Shown here: piece by piece, positions 33,506-42,524 of the stretch
Layout of the letters: each line of letters starts with the position of its first letter
Position numbering within the stretch: the first letter of the stretch is position 1
DNA from: Sphingomonas sp. PP-F2F-G114-C0414
GTDB lineage: Bacteria > Pseudomonadota > Alphaproteobacteria > Sphingomonadales > Sphingomonadaceae
Direction of reading: 5' to 3'
Assembly: GCF_003688595.1 (NCBI RefSeq)
Contig: NZ_RCWT01000009.1
Span: 434,001-498,000, forward strand
DNA length: 64,000 nucleotides
Made by a program: the position numbers and the translations under genes
The notes under the pieces: model-generated
Database searches by the model: none
The model's input: only the letters and a program-made list of their open reading frames with translations
Told to the model about the DNA's origin: nothing

Positions 33506-35494
33506 ATGTCCGCAATGTTCCGAATCACGCTGCCCGACGGTTCCGTCCGCGAGGTTGCGCCCGGGACTACCCCCGCGGATGTCGCCGCTGCGATCGGCCC
33601 GGGCCTCGCCAAGGCCGCGCTCGCCGCACGCATCGACGGGCAGGTGCGCGATCTCAACCGGCCGTTCGAGGGCGATACCGCGCTCGCGCTGGTGACCGCG
33701 CGCGACGAGGCGGATGCGCTCGAACTCGTCCGCCACGATCTCGCGCACGTCATGGCCGAAGCGGTGCAGCATCTCTTCCCGGGCACGCAAATCACCTTCG
33801 GTCCTGCGACCGACGACGGCTTCTATTACGACTTCGCGCCGAAGGACCGCCCGTTCACCGACGAGGACCTGCCCGCGATCGAAGCCGAGATGCGTGCGAT
33901 CATCGCCCGGAACGAGCCGTTCCTGCGCGAGGTCTGGTCGCGGCAGCAGCTGATCGATCGCTGGACGCAGCAGGGCGAGAGCTTCAAGGCCGAATGGGCC
34001 GCCGAGCTCCCCGAGGGCGAAGAACTGACGATCTATCGCCAGGGCGAGTGGCTCGACATGTGCCGCGGGCCGCACATGGCCTCGACCGGCAAGCTCGATC
34101 CCGCTGCTTTCAAGCTGACGCGCGTCAGCGGCGCCTATTGGCGCGGCGACCAGAAGAACGCGATGCTGTCCCGCATCTACGGTACCGGCTGGCTCAACAA
34201 GAAGCAGCTCGACGCGCATCTGCTGCGGATCGAGGAAGCGGCCAAGCGCGATCATCGCCGCATCGCGCAGGAAATGGACCTGTTCCATCTGCAGTCCGAA
34301 GCGCAGGGCTCGGTGTTCTGGCATCCCAAGGGCTGGGTGATGTGGCGCCAGCTCGAGGCGTATATGCGCCGCAAGCTCGACGCGGCCGGCTATGCCGAGA
34401 TCAAGACGCCGCAGCTGATGGATGCCAAGCTCTGGGAGGCGTCGGGCCATTGGGGCAAGTTCCGCGAGAACATGTTCGTGGTCCCCGACGAGGTGCCCGG
34501 GATCGATCCGAACGCCCCCGTGCTGTCCGGCAAGGGCGACCTGATGGCGCTGAAGCCGATGAACTGCCCCGCGCACGTTCAGGTCTTCCGCCAGGGGATC
34601 AAGTCGTACCGCGACCTGCCGCTGCGGCTCGCCGAGTTCGGCTGCTGCCACCGCAACGAGCCGCACGGCGCGCTGCACGGCATCATGCGCGTTCGCCAGT
34701 TCACGCAGGACGACGCGCATATCTTCTGCACGCCCGAGCAGATCGTCGCCGAGACGCGCGCGTTCTGCGAGTTGCTCGACGCGGTGTACCGCGACCTGGG
34801 TTTCGCCGACTACATGGTGAAGCTCGCGTTGCGGCCCGACAATCGCGCCGGCGACGACGCGCTGTGGGACCGCGCCGAGGGTGATCTGCGTGAGGCATTG
34901 ACGCTTGCCGGGCTGATGGAGGATCGCTTCCAGTTCGAGGAGTTGCCGGGCGAGGGTGCGTTCTACGGTCCGAAGCTCGAATTCCACCTGACCGACGCGA
35001 TCGGCCGGACGTGGCAGTGCGGGACATTGCAGCTCGATTACGTGTTGCCCGAGCGACTCGACGCGTCGTATGTCGGTGCGGACGGTGAGCGGCATCGCCC
35101 GGTCATGCTCCATCGTGCGATCCTTGGCACGTTCGAGCGCTTCCTGGGCATCCTGATCGAGCATCATGCCGGTCGCTTCCCGCTCTGGCTCGCGCCGGTG
35201 CAGGCGGTCGTGGCGACGATCGTGTCGGATGCCGACGAATATGCCGAGCAGGTCGCGGCAAAGCTGAAGGCCGCCGGAATCCGCGTCGAAACCGATCTCC
35301 GCAACGAGAAGATCAACTACAAGGTGCGCGAGCACAGCCTCGCGAAGGTGCCGAACTTGCTGGTCGTCGGCAAGCGCGAGGCCGAGGAGGGCAAGGTCGC
35401 GCTGCGCACGCTCGGCAGCCAGGCACAAACCATCCTGACGCTCGACGAGGCGATCGCGCGTCTTGCGGTCGAGGCCCGCGCACCCGATATGTGA
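33506..35494 (+). CDS. thrS: Threonyl-tRNA synthetase
   Basis: A 662-residue class II synthetase. It has a TGS domain at about 1-63 ([20 protein letters not shown]), an editing domain with TDDGFYYDF and a His/Cys cluster ([17 protein letters not shown]), and a catalytic domain with [10 protein letters not shown] (zinc Cys), motif 2 region [13 protein letters not shown], and [20 protein letters not shown]. The anticodon-binding domain ends with FGT-type [15 protein letters not shown]. It charges tRNA-Thr and edits Ser-tRNA. It is followed by infC as in many bacteria. Confidence 0.97.
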   Translation: MSAMFRITLPDGSVREVAPGTTPADVAAAIGPGLAKAALAARIDGQVRDLNRPFEGDTALALVTARDEADALELVRHDLAHVMAEAVQHLFPGTQITFGPATDDGFYYDFAPKDRPFTDEDLPAIEAEMRAIIARNEPFLREVWSRQQLIDRWTQQGESFKAEWAAELPEGEELTIYRQGEWLDMCRGPHMASTGKLDPAAFKLTRVSGAYWRGDQKNAMLSRIYGTGWLNKKQLDAHLLRIEEAAKRDHRRIAQEMDLFHLQSEAQGSVFWHPKGWVMWRQLEAYMRRKLDAAGYAEIKTPQLMDAKLWEASGHWGKFRENMFVVPDEVPGIDPNAPVLSGKGDLMALKPMNCPAHVQVFRQGIKSYRDLPLRLAEFGCCHRNEPHGALHGIMRVRQFTQDDAHIFCTPEQIVAETRAFCELLDAVYRDLGFADYMVKLALRPDNRAGDDALWDRAEGDLREALTLAGLMEDRFQFEELPGEGAFYGPKLEFHLTDAIGRTWQCGTLQLDYVLPERLDASYVGADGERHRPVMLHRAILGTFERFLGILIEHHAGRFPLWLAPVQAVVATIVSDADEYAEQVAAKLKAAGIRVETDLRNEKINYKVREHSLAKVPNLLVVGKREAEEGKVALRTLGSQAQTILTLDEAIARLAVEARAPDM

Positions 35495-35588
35495 TCCAAC
35501 GGGGCCGGCTATTCGCCATCTGTTCGGGCGCGCGTTTCTGCGCTATAGACCGGCCCAAATATTGTCTGAAACTTCAGGAGCAATCCCC

Positions 35589-36134
35589 ATACGTCCTCCC
35601 ACGATACGCCGGCCGATGCAGACGCCCGCAATGAACGGCCCGCGATTCAACGAATTCATCCAGAGCCAGAAGGTCCGCGTGATTGATCACGAGGGCGAGA
35701 ATCTGGGCGTGATGTACACGCGCGAAGCGATCGAGCAGGCAGCCGAGCATGGTCTGGACCTGGTCGAAGTGTCGCCTAACGCCGATCCGCCCGTTGCCAA
35801 GTTCCTCGATGTCGGCAAGTTCAAGTACGAGGCGCAGAAGAAGGCGAACCTCGCACGCAAGTCGCAGAAGACGCAGGAGATCAAGGAGATCAAGATGCGT
35901 CCGAACATCGACGACCATGACTACGACACCAAGATGAAGAAGGTGAACGACTTCATCGGCGAGGGCGACAAGGTCAAGATCACGCTGCGCTTTCGCGGTC
36001 GCGAACTCAGCCACGGCCAGCTCGGTATGAACCTGTTGAAGCGCGTCCAGGACGATGTCGCGGAGATCGCCAAGATCGAGGCGTATCCGCGCATGGAAGG
36101 CCGCCAGATGCTGATGGTGCTCGCACCGAAGTAA
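35589..36134 (+). CDS. infC: Translation initiation factor IF-3, probable ATA start
   Basis: 181 residues from ATA 35589, or 172 from the first ATG at 35616. The N-domain has [20 protein letters not shown] and [20 protein letters not shown], the C-domain [20 protein letters not shown] and [18 protein letters not shown]-3 keeps subunits apart and checks the start codon. AGGAG at 35576-35580 lies eight bases before an in-frame ATA (IRPP...), whereas ATG 35616 has no ribosome site. E. coli infC uses AUU and is autoregulated by IF-3 discrimination; the same logic may apply here. A terminator follows, and rpmI-rplT are not adjacent. Confidence 0.93.
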   Translation: MRPPTIRRPMQTPAMNGPRFNEFIQSQKVRVIDHEGENLGVMYTREAIEQAAEHGLDLVEVSPNADPPVAKFLDVGKFKYEAQKKANLARKSQKTQEIKEIKMRPNIDDHDYDTKMKKVNDFIGEGDKVKITLRFRGRELSHGQLGMNLLKRVQDDVAEIAKIEAYPRMEGRQMLMVLAPK

Positions 36135-36172
36135 CTGCGCGGCGGCTTCTTGCCGCGACGATGTGAAGTATG

Positions 36173-36211
36173 AAAGGCTGGTTGGTCCCAACGGACTTGC
36201 CGGCCTTTTTG
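36173..36211 (+). terminator. Intrinsic terminator after infC
   Basis: AAAGGCTGG pairs with CCGGCCTTT over nine bp (one G-U), followed by TTTTG, with a loop of about 20 bases. It ends the thrS-infC unit. Confidence 0.7.
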
Positions 36212-36496
36212 TTGTCTGCAATTCCTCCGGGCACGTATCGGTCGGGCGACGAGAGCGTCCAGCTGGTCGCCATCGCGGCGATCCGCAGGGCCGGGGTCAA
36301 GGCCGCACCCATGTTTCGCTGCCAAACATATCGTGTGCTGCCTGTCACCTGCGGCGGCCTCGAGGCGGCGCGTCGGTCTGCTCCGAGCTCGCTTGGTAGC
36401 GCCATGTAACGCCGCCGGACAAAACGTTGCAATTTGAAACTAGGGTTTGGCCGCTGCCGCGGTGTGGCGGTTTGGAGACACGATCTTCGAAAATCT

Positions 36497-36514
36497 ATTT
36501 CCGTATGCGGAAAT
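36497..36514. promoter_or_regulatory. Inverted repeat upstream of the TonB-dependent receptor
   Basis: ATTTCCG-TATG-CGGAAAT is a perfect 7-base inverted repeat about 86 bases before the receptor ATG. It is AT-rich compared with its surroundings and could be an operator. No regulator is known. Confidence 0.35.
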
Positions 36515-36562
36515 CACTAGACGCGCAGGGCGTAGTATCTCTACCAATGCTCCAAACCATAA

Positions 36563-36580
36563 GTTCGAAAACATTCGAAC
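36563..36580. promoter_or_regulatory. Second inverted repeat before the TonB-dependent receptor
   Basis: GTTCGA, six bases, TCGAAC, placed 20 bases before the receptor start and overlapping the likely leader. It could act on translation or transcription; it is not tied to a known site. Confidence 0.3.
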
Positions 36581-36599
36581 ACATCAGGAGAGAGTGCCG

Positions 36600-39518
36600 A
36601 TGCGTATGATCGCATATCTGTTGTCCGCTGCTGCGACTGCGGCCATTGTAACACCGGCACTCGCGCAGCAGGCGACTTCGGCCGTCGAGGCACAGGCCAC
36701 GCCATCGCAGGGAACGGCGAACGCATCGGTCGCCGGGCAGACCAGCGCGGCGACGGATGCCGACACGACGCGTGCGGCCAGCGCGGCAGCCGACGCCGAC
36801 GCCGGCGTCAATGCGAGCGACATCGTGATTACCGCGACCCGCCGCTCCGAGCGTCTGTCGAACGTGCCGATCGCGGTCTCGGCGGTCGGTCAGGAAGCGC
36901 TCCAGAATTCGGGCGGCAGCGACATCCGTTCGCTCAACCAGCTCGCGCCCTCGCTGCTCATCTCGTCGACCGGTAACGAATCGAACGCGTCCGCGCGTAT
37001 TCGCGGAATCGGTACGGTCGGCGACAATCCCGGCCTCGAAAGCTCGGTCGCTGTCTTCATCGACGGCGTCTATCGCAGCCGCACCGGCGTCGGTCTCAAC
37101 GAACTGGGCGAGATCGACCGCGTCGAGGTTCTGCGCGGTCCGCAAGGCACGCTGTTCGGTCGCAACGCCTCCGCGGGTCTCATCAACATCATCACCCGCT
37201 CGCCCGAGTTCGACTGGCACGGCAACGCTGAGGCGACCTATGGCAATTACGATCAGAAACGCGTCGCCGGCGGCATCACCGGTCCGCTGATCGCCGACAA
37301 GCTCGCCTTCCGCGTCGACGGCGTCTTCGTGAAGCGCGACGGTTTCTACAAGAACGTCACGGCGGCGAACGGCAGCGAAAGCCGCGTCAACGACCGCGAT
37401 CGCTATTTCGTCCGCGGGCAGCTGCTGTTCAAGCCGACCGAGACCTTGAGCTTCCGCCTGATCGGCGACTATTCGCACCGCAAGGAAAGCTGCTGCGGTG
37501 CGGTCTATTACAACCAGGTCGAGACGACCGATCCTACGCCGAACGCGGCGGGCGTCGCGCCGTTCTTCGGAACGGTCAACGCAGATGGCGCGGTCGTCAA
37601 CAACGCCACCAACCGCATCGTCGATATCCTGCGTCGCCAGGGCGCTGCGTTCCCGCTCGCCGGCAACAGGCCCGATCCGTTCAATCGCGATGTCGCGATC
37701 ACGCCGGGTCAGACGTTCCGGAATACGACCAAGGATTATGGCGGCTCGTTGCAGGCCGATTGGGATCTCGGCGGCGCCACGCTGACGTCGATCACGTCGT
37801 ATCGCCAATACAAGTCGGGCAATGCCGGCGATGTCGATTACACCAACGTCGACCTCACGCACCGCGCGGGCGACGGCAACGCGTACCGCCAGTTCAAGAC
37901 CTTCACGCAGGAAGCGCGCCTGCAGGGCTCGCTGTTCAACGACAAGCTCGACTGGCTGGTCGGCGGCTTCTACTCGAACGAGAAGCTGAAACTGGTCGAT
38001 AACGTCGTCTTCGGCGCGCAATACGGACAATTCGCTGCCTGCCGCCTCGTCGCGACGGTCAGCCCGGTGGCCGCGCTTCAGAACCAGAACAATCCGGGCT
38101 GCATGAGCGCCGCTGGACGGGCAACGATTGGCGGCGCCTTTGGCCCGGCAGGTGGCCTGATCACGTCGGCACTCGATCGTCTGACCGGCGGTCCAGGACT
38201 TGGCGGCGGCGTCAACAACGTCGGCGACTCGGGGTCGATCTATCGCCAGAAGAGCGAGAACTATGCGTTCTTCACGCACAATATCCTGCATCTGACCGAT
38301 ACGTTGTCGCTGACCGGTGGTCTGCGCTACACGCACGAGACGAAGAAGTTCAACGCAAAGTTCAACAACAACAACACCGTCTGCCCGATCCAGCAGGCGG
38401 CACTCGCGCCGCTGACGCTGACGCAGAGCGGCGCTACCGGGTTCGCGCAAGGGATCGTCACGCTGACCTGCACGGGTAACTCCAGCCCCGCGCTGAACGC
38501 CTTGAACCTGAACGACAGCTTCGGCGACGGTGAATTCACCGGCACCGCGGTCCTGTCGTGGAAGCCGTTCACCAAGCTGTTGACCTATGCTTCGTATGCG
38601 AAGGGCTACAAGGCCGGCGGTTACAATCTCGATCGATCGGATCTGGGTGGCGTCAACGGCGTGCTCTCGCCGCGCAGCAACGCCGATGCGTCTGGCCTGC
38701 GCTTCAACGCCGAAAAGGTGAACAATTACGAGATCGGTGCGAAGTTCAACACGCGTGGCTTCACGTTCAATGTCGCCGCGTTCCGTGAAGAGTTCACCGA
38801 CTTCCAGCTCAACACCTTCAACGGCTCGATCTTCGTCGTTCAGAACATCGAGGCGTGTAAGGACAATCTCAACGGGCTCGACAGGGACAACGGCTTCAAC
38901 CCGGTTACCGGCGCGCAGACCGGGACGTGCCCGACGAACCGCTCGAAGAAGCCGGGCGTGATCTCGCAGGGCGTCGAGCTGGAGGCGACGATGTCGCCGA
39001 TCAAGCAGGTCACGTTCACCGCGGGCTACACCTATGCCGACACGCATTTCCGCAAGAACCTGATCGGCAGCTCGACGACCGGCGAGGCGCTTGACCGCGC
39101 GCTCTTCCTGCTTCCGGGCAGCCAACTGTCGAACGCACCTAAGAACGTCGTCACCACGTCGTTTGCCTGGACTCCGGATATCGGTGCTAACGGCATGTCG
39201 GGTCTGTTCTACGTCGATAGCCGCCTGTCGTCCGACTATAATACGGGATCGGACTTGGCGCCGGAGAAGAAGCAGGATGGCTTCGCGGTAGTCAACGCGC
39301 GCGTCGGTCTGCGCGGCAAGGATCAGGTCTGGGCGCTCGAGTTCTGGGCGCAGAATGTGTTCAACAAGAACTACATCCAGGTCGCGTTCAACACGCCGTT
39401 CCAGGGCGCGGGGTCTTCGGCCAACGTTGCAGCCTATGGCGGCACCGGCAACGCGCTCTACTCGGCATTCCTCGCCGAGCCGCGCACTTACGGCCTGACG
39501 CTGCGCTCGCGCTTCTGA
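36600..39518 (+). CDS. TonB-dependent receptor
   Basis: 972 residues. A signal peptide (AYLLSAAATAAIVTPALAQ) is followed by an Ala-rich linker, a TonB box-like SDIVITATRRSERLSNVPIA at about 78-97, the plug domain (RIRGIGTVGDNPG, IDRVEVLRGPQGTLFGRNAS) and a 22-strand barrel ending with aromatic LRSRF. These outer-membrane channels import ligands using TonB energy; sphingomonads carry many for sugars, siderophores and aromatics. AGGAGAGAG precedes ATG 36600. No adjacent enzymes hint at the ligand. Two inverted repeats in the leader suggest regulation. A 20-bp hairpin follows the stop. Confidence 0.95.
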   Translation: MRMIAYLLSAAATAAIVTPALAQQATSAVEAQATPSQGTANASVAGQTSAATDADTTRAASAAADADAGVNASDIVITATRRSERLSNVPIAVSAVGQEALQNSGGSDIRSLNQLAPSLLISSTGNESNASARIRGIGTVGDNPGLESSVAVFIDGVYRSRTGVGLNELGEIDRVEVLRGPQGTLFGRNASAGLINIITRSPEFDWHGNAEATYGNYDQKRVAGGITGPLIADKLAFRVDGVFVKRDGFYKNVTAANGSESRVNDRDRYFVRGQLLFKPTETLSFRLIGDYSHRKESCCGAVYYNQVETTDPTPNAAGVAPFFGTVNADGAVVNNATNRIVDILRRQGAAFPLAGNRPDPFNRDVAITPGQTFRNTTKDYGGSLQADWDLGGATLTSITSYRQYKSGNAGDVDYTNVDLTHRAGDGNAYRQFKTFTQEARLQGSLFNDKLDWLVGGFYSNEKLKLVDNVVFGAQYGQFAACRLVATVSPVAALQNQNNPGCMSAAGRATIGGAFGPAGGLITSALDRLTGGPGLGGGVNNVGDSGSIYRQKSENYAFFTHNILHLTDTLSLTGGLRYTHETKKFNAKFNNNNTVCPIQQAALAPLTLTQSGATGFAQGIVTLTCTGNSSPALNALNLNDSFGDGEFTGTAVLSWKPFTKLLTYASYAKGYKAGGYNLDRSDLGGVNGVLSPRSNADASGLRFNAEKVNNYEIGAKFNTRGFTFNVAAFREEFTDFQLNTFNGSIFVVQNIEACKDNLNGLDRDNGFNPVTGAQTGTCPTNRSKKPGVISQGVELEATMSPIKQVTFTAGYTYADTHFRKNLIGSSTTGEALDRALFLLPGSQLSNAPKNVVTTSFAWTPDIGANGMSGLFYVDSRLSSDYNTGSDLAPEKKQDGFAVVNARVGLRGKDQVWALEFWAQNVFNKNYIQVAFNTPFQGAGSSANVAAYGGTGNALYSAFLAEPRTYGLTLRSRF

Positions 39519-39534
39519 TCGGGAGCAACGCGTA

Positions 39535-39578
39535 ACGAAGAAGCCGGTCTGCACTTCGGTGCAGGCCGGCTTCTTCGT
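39535..39578 (+). terminator. Strong hairpin terminator after the TonB-dependent receptor
   Basis: Twenty-base arms (ACGAAGAAGCCGGTCTGCAC and its mirror, one G-U) close a TTCG tetraloop. The trailing T tract is weak, so it may act in both directions with the facing glnD gene. Confidence 0.8.
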
Positions 39579-39587
39579 GTTCCTCTT

Positions 39588-39670
39588 CCGTCATTCCCGC
39601 GGAGGCGGGAACCCAGATTGGTTGACGCGAACGTTTGAGAATATGGGTCCCCGCCTGCGCGAGGATGGCC
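39588..39670. repeat. Palindromic repeat, family 2 long-spacer variant
   Basis: CGTCATTCCCGCGGAGGCGG and CCCCGCCTGCGCGAGGATGG with GAACCCAGATT / AATATGGGTCC inside. It resembles 500-593 and lies between the receptor and glnD, which converge. Confidence 0.78.
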
Positions 39671-39685
39671 AAGCATGCGTAGCGG

Positions 39686-42433
39686 CTAGGCCGCTAGATC
39701 GATCTCTTCGCCCGCCGCGGCTGCCAGTAGCCTTCGCTCCAGCGTTCTCAACCGAGCGGGCTGGGTGATCCGGTCGCCCGTCAAATCCGTGATGTAGAAC
39801 GTATCGACCGCACGCTCGCCGTACGTGGCGACATGCGCGGAGTGGATCGTCACCTTCGACTGGAACAGCGCGTTGGCGAGCTGGTTGAGCAGCGCCGGTC
39901 GGTCACGCGCGTTGACCTCGACCACTGTGAACCGGTTCGATGCCTTATTGTCGACCAGCGCATTCGGGACGATGTCGAACGCTTCCGCCCGCGTGCGGGG
40001 CAGGGGTTTGGCTACCAGCCGATCGGCCAGCTTGCCGCGGTTGGCGAGTGCATCTTCGATCGCGGTCTTCAGCCGCGAGAGCTGGCCGGATTCGTCGAAC
40101 GGCCGTCCGAACGGATCTTGCACAAGGAAATTATCGATCGCCATGCCGTCACGGGTGGTGTGGATCCGTGCATCGATGATGTTGCCCCCGGCGACATGGA
40201 TCGCACCGGCGATGCGGTAGAAGAGCCCCGGATGATCGGCCGCGTAGATCGTCACCAGTGTCGCCCCGCGCCCCGGATAGACGTGCGCGTCGATCGCCAG
40301 CTGAGCCTCGCCGGTGGCGGCGAGGAAGCGGGCGTTGTGCGCGAGCACGTCTTCCGGTTCGGCGATCCAATACGCTTCGGGCAGGCGGTGGACGAGCGTC
40401 GCGAACGTCGCTTCGTCCCAGCCAAGTGCGTCGCGCAGATGCTCCTGCTTGGCGGCGATCCGCTCGGCTCGCCCCTTTTGCTTGTGGCCCAGCCGAAGGA
40501 CCTCCTCCGCGGACTCGTACAGGTCGCCGAGCAACTGGCGTTTCCAGCCGTTCCACACCCCCGGACCGACCGCGCGGATATCGACGATCGTCAGCGTCAG
40601 CAGCAGGCGCAATCGCTCCGGGCTCTGCACCACGTCGCAGAAATCGAGGATCGTCTTGAAGTCGCTGAGATCGCGCTTGAATGCGGTCGCCGACATCAAC
40701 AGGTGCCAGCGTACGAGCCAGGCAACGGTCTCGGTCTCGGCGGGCGTTAGGCCGAAGCGCGGGCAGAGCCGCTGCGCCACCTCCGCGCCCAAGATCGAAT
40801 GATCGCCGCCGCGTCCCTTGGCGATGTCGTGGAGCAGCACCGCAACGTACAGCGCGCGCCGTGACACGATCTGTTCGAAGATCGCGCTGGCGAGCGGATG
40901 CTCCTCCTTCAGCACGCCGCTCTCGATCCGTGCGAGCAGGCCGATCGCGCGGATCGTGTGCTCATCGACGGTGTAGTGATGGTACATATCGAACTGCATC
41001 TGCGCGACGACGCGCGCGAAATCGGGCACGAAGCGGCCGAACACGCCCGCCTCGTTCATCCAGCGCAGCACGAGTTCGGGATCGCGCGGCGAGGTCAGCA
41101 CATCAAGGAACAGTGCGTTGGCGGTCGGGCTGTTGCGCACATCGTCGACCAGTTTTGCATCCCGCGCCGCGGCGCGCATCGCCAGCGGGTGGATCTCGAC
41201 GCCGTGCTTGTCGGCGAGTTGGAAGATCTCGATCAGTCGTTCGGGATCGGCCTGGAAGAAGTCGTCGCTCGGCATCGCTAGGCGTCCGCGATCGAGTACG
41301 AACCCGTTGAGTTTCCGCGGGCTACGGCGGATCGTCGGCAACCCAAACCGCCGCCCCCGCGCCGCGAACTTCTCGTCGAGATGCGCGAGAAAGACACCGC
41401 TGAGCGTACCGACGGTCTTCGCTTGCAGGAAATAGAATTGCATGAACCGCTCGACCTTCGACTTGCCCGGTCGGTCGGAGAACCGCATCCGGTCGGCGAT
41501 CTCGCGTTGCAGGTCGAAGGTCAGACGGTCCTCGGCGCGGCCGGTGATGCTGTGCAGATGGCAGCGCACCGCCTGGAAGAAATTGTCGGCGCGGTGGAAC
41601 AGCCGGTATTCGGCCTTTGTGAACAGTCCGACCCCGACCAGTTCGGCAGCGCGCTGGACGTCGTAGATGTATTTGCCGATCCAAAACAATGCGTGAAGAT
41701 CGCGCAGGCCGCCCTTGCCCTCCTTGACGTTGGGTTCGACGACATAGCGCGTGTCGCCCATCTTCCGGTGGCGCGCGTCACGCTCGGCGAGCTTGTCGGC
41801 GATGAAGGTGCGCGCGGTGTCCGCCTGGACCTCGGTCTTGAAGCGGTGCGACGCCTGCTCGTACAGTTCGGTATCGCCGCAGACGTAGCGTGCTTCGAGA
41901 AGCGCGGTGCGGACGGTGACGTCGCTCTTGGCCTGGCGGACCATCTCGTCGAGCGAGCGGCTGGACTGGCCGAGCTTCAGCCCGAGATCCCACAGCGCGT
42001 ACAGCATCGATTCGATCACGCGCTCGGCCCAAGGCGTCTGCTTGCCGGGGGTCAGGAAGCCGATGTCGACGTCGGAATGCGGCGCCATTTCCGCGCGGCC
42101 GTAACCACCGACCGCGATCACCGTCAGGCGCTCGCCGATCGTCGGGTTGGGCAGCGGGTACAGCCGCTGCGTGGTGAAATCGAACAGGATGCGGAGCAGC
42201 GCGTCGATCAGGTACGCCTGCGCACTCGATGCTTCCAATCCACGGGAGGGGTGTTCGACGAGACGGCGTTCGACCTCGACCCGACCCTTCTCCAGCGCGG
42301 CTTTCAACAGGGAAGTTGCATCGCGGCGAAGCGCGGTGGGATCGACGCCTTCCAAGGCGGCAATCGTTTCGGCGACGGCGCGGCGATCGATGATCGTGCG
42401 ACGGTTGGGGAGGTGATCGAAGCGGCCGGACAT
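39686..42433 (-). CDS. glnD: Bifunctional uridylyltransferase/uridylyl-removing enzyme GlnD
   Basis: 915 residues. A nucleotidyltransferase motif at about 109-126 (GGYGRAEMAPHSDVDIGF), an HD domain near 534 (LLHDIAKGRGGDHSILGA), and two C-terminal ACT domains (VTIYAADHPGLFYRIAGAIH and VEVNARDRPALLNQLANALF). GlnD uridylylates PII when glutamine is low and removes UMP when it is high, setting nitrogen status. ATG 42433 was chosen because upstream codons overlap the divergent hom leader and gene. No glnB is nearby. Confidence 0.96.
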   Translation of the reverse strand: MSGRFDHLPNRRTIIDRRAVAETIAALEGVDPTALRRDATSLLKAALEKGRVEVERRLVEHPSRGLEASSAQAYLIDALLRILFDFTTQRLYPLPNPTIGERLTVIAVGGYGRAEMAPHSDVDIGFLTPGKQTPWAERVIESMLYALWDLGLKLGQSSRSLDEMVRQAKSDVTVRTALLEARYVCGDTELYEQASHRFKTEVQADTARTFIADKLAERDARHRKMGDTRYVVEPNVKEGKGGLRDLHALFWIGKYIYDVQRAAELVGVGLFTKAEYRLFHRADNFFQAVRCHLHSITGRAEDRLTFDLQREIADRMRFSDRPGKSKVERFMQFYFLQAKTVGTLSGVFLAHLDEKFAARGRRFGLPTIRRSPRKLNGFVLDRGRLAMPSDDFFQADPERLIEIFQLADKHGVEIHPLAMRAAARDAKLVDDVRNSPTANALFLDVLTSPRDPELVLRWMNEAGVFGRFVPDFARVVAQMQFDMYHHYTVDEHTIRAIGLLARIESGVLKEEHPLASAIFEQIVSRRALYVAVLLHDIAKGRGGDHSILGAEVAQRLCPRFGLTPAETETVAWLVRWHLLMSATAFKRDLSDFKTILDFCDVVQSPERLRLLLTLTIVDIRAVGPGVWNGWKRQLLGDLYESAEEVLRLGHKQKGRAERIAAKQEHLRDALGWDEATFATLVHRLPEAYWIAEPEDVLAHNARFLAATGEAQLAIDAHVYPGRGATLVTIYAADHPGLFYRIAGAIHVAGGNIIDARIHTTRDGMAIDNFLVQDPFGRPFDESGQLSRLKTAIEDALANRGKLADRLVAKPLPRTRAEAFDIVPNALVDNKASNRFTVVEVNARDRPALLNQLANALFQSKVTIHSAHVATYGERAVDTFYITDLTGDRITQPARLRTLERRLLAAAAGEEIDLAA

Positions 42434-42524
42434 GACGTCCAGATAGGGGTGCCGGGCGCGTGCGTCATCAGGATTGCGCAAAACGTCCGCGAAACGTAAC
42501 CGGACGCGCGAGTGGAGGACGAAA

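Larger units (their letters stand above)
36135..36599. other. Gap between infC and the TonB-dependent receptor
   Basis: It holds the infC terminator (36173-36211) and two short inverted repeats (36497-36514, 36563-36580) near the receptor start. Short frames exist in the middle but lack ribosome sites or recognisable protein. No promoter identified with confidence. Confidence 0.5.

Noticed and set aside
32820..33515. Longer version of the unknown secreted protein starting at 33515
   Set aside because: The extension overlaps the thrS leader and start and would bury the signal peptide.
36170..36409. 79-codon frame downstream of infC
   Set aside because: It starts inside the terminator hairpin, lacks a ribosome site and shows no protein-like conservation cues.
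36495..39554. Open frame of 1019 codons antisense to the TonB-dependent receptor
   Set aside because: It opposes a well-supported outer-membrane receptor and has no recognisable protein features.
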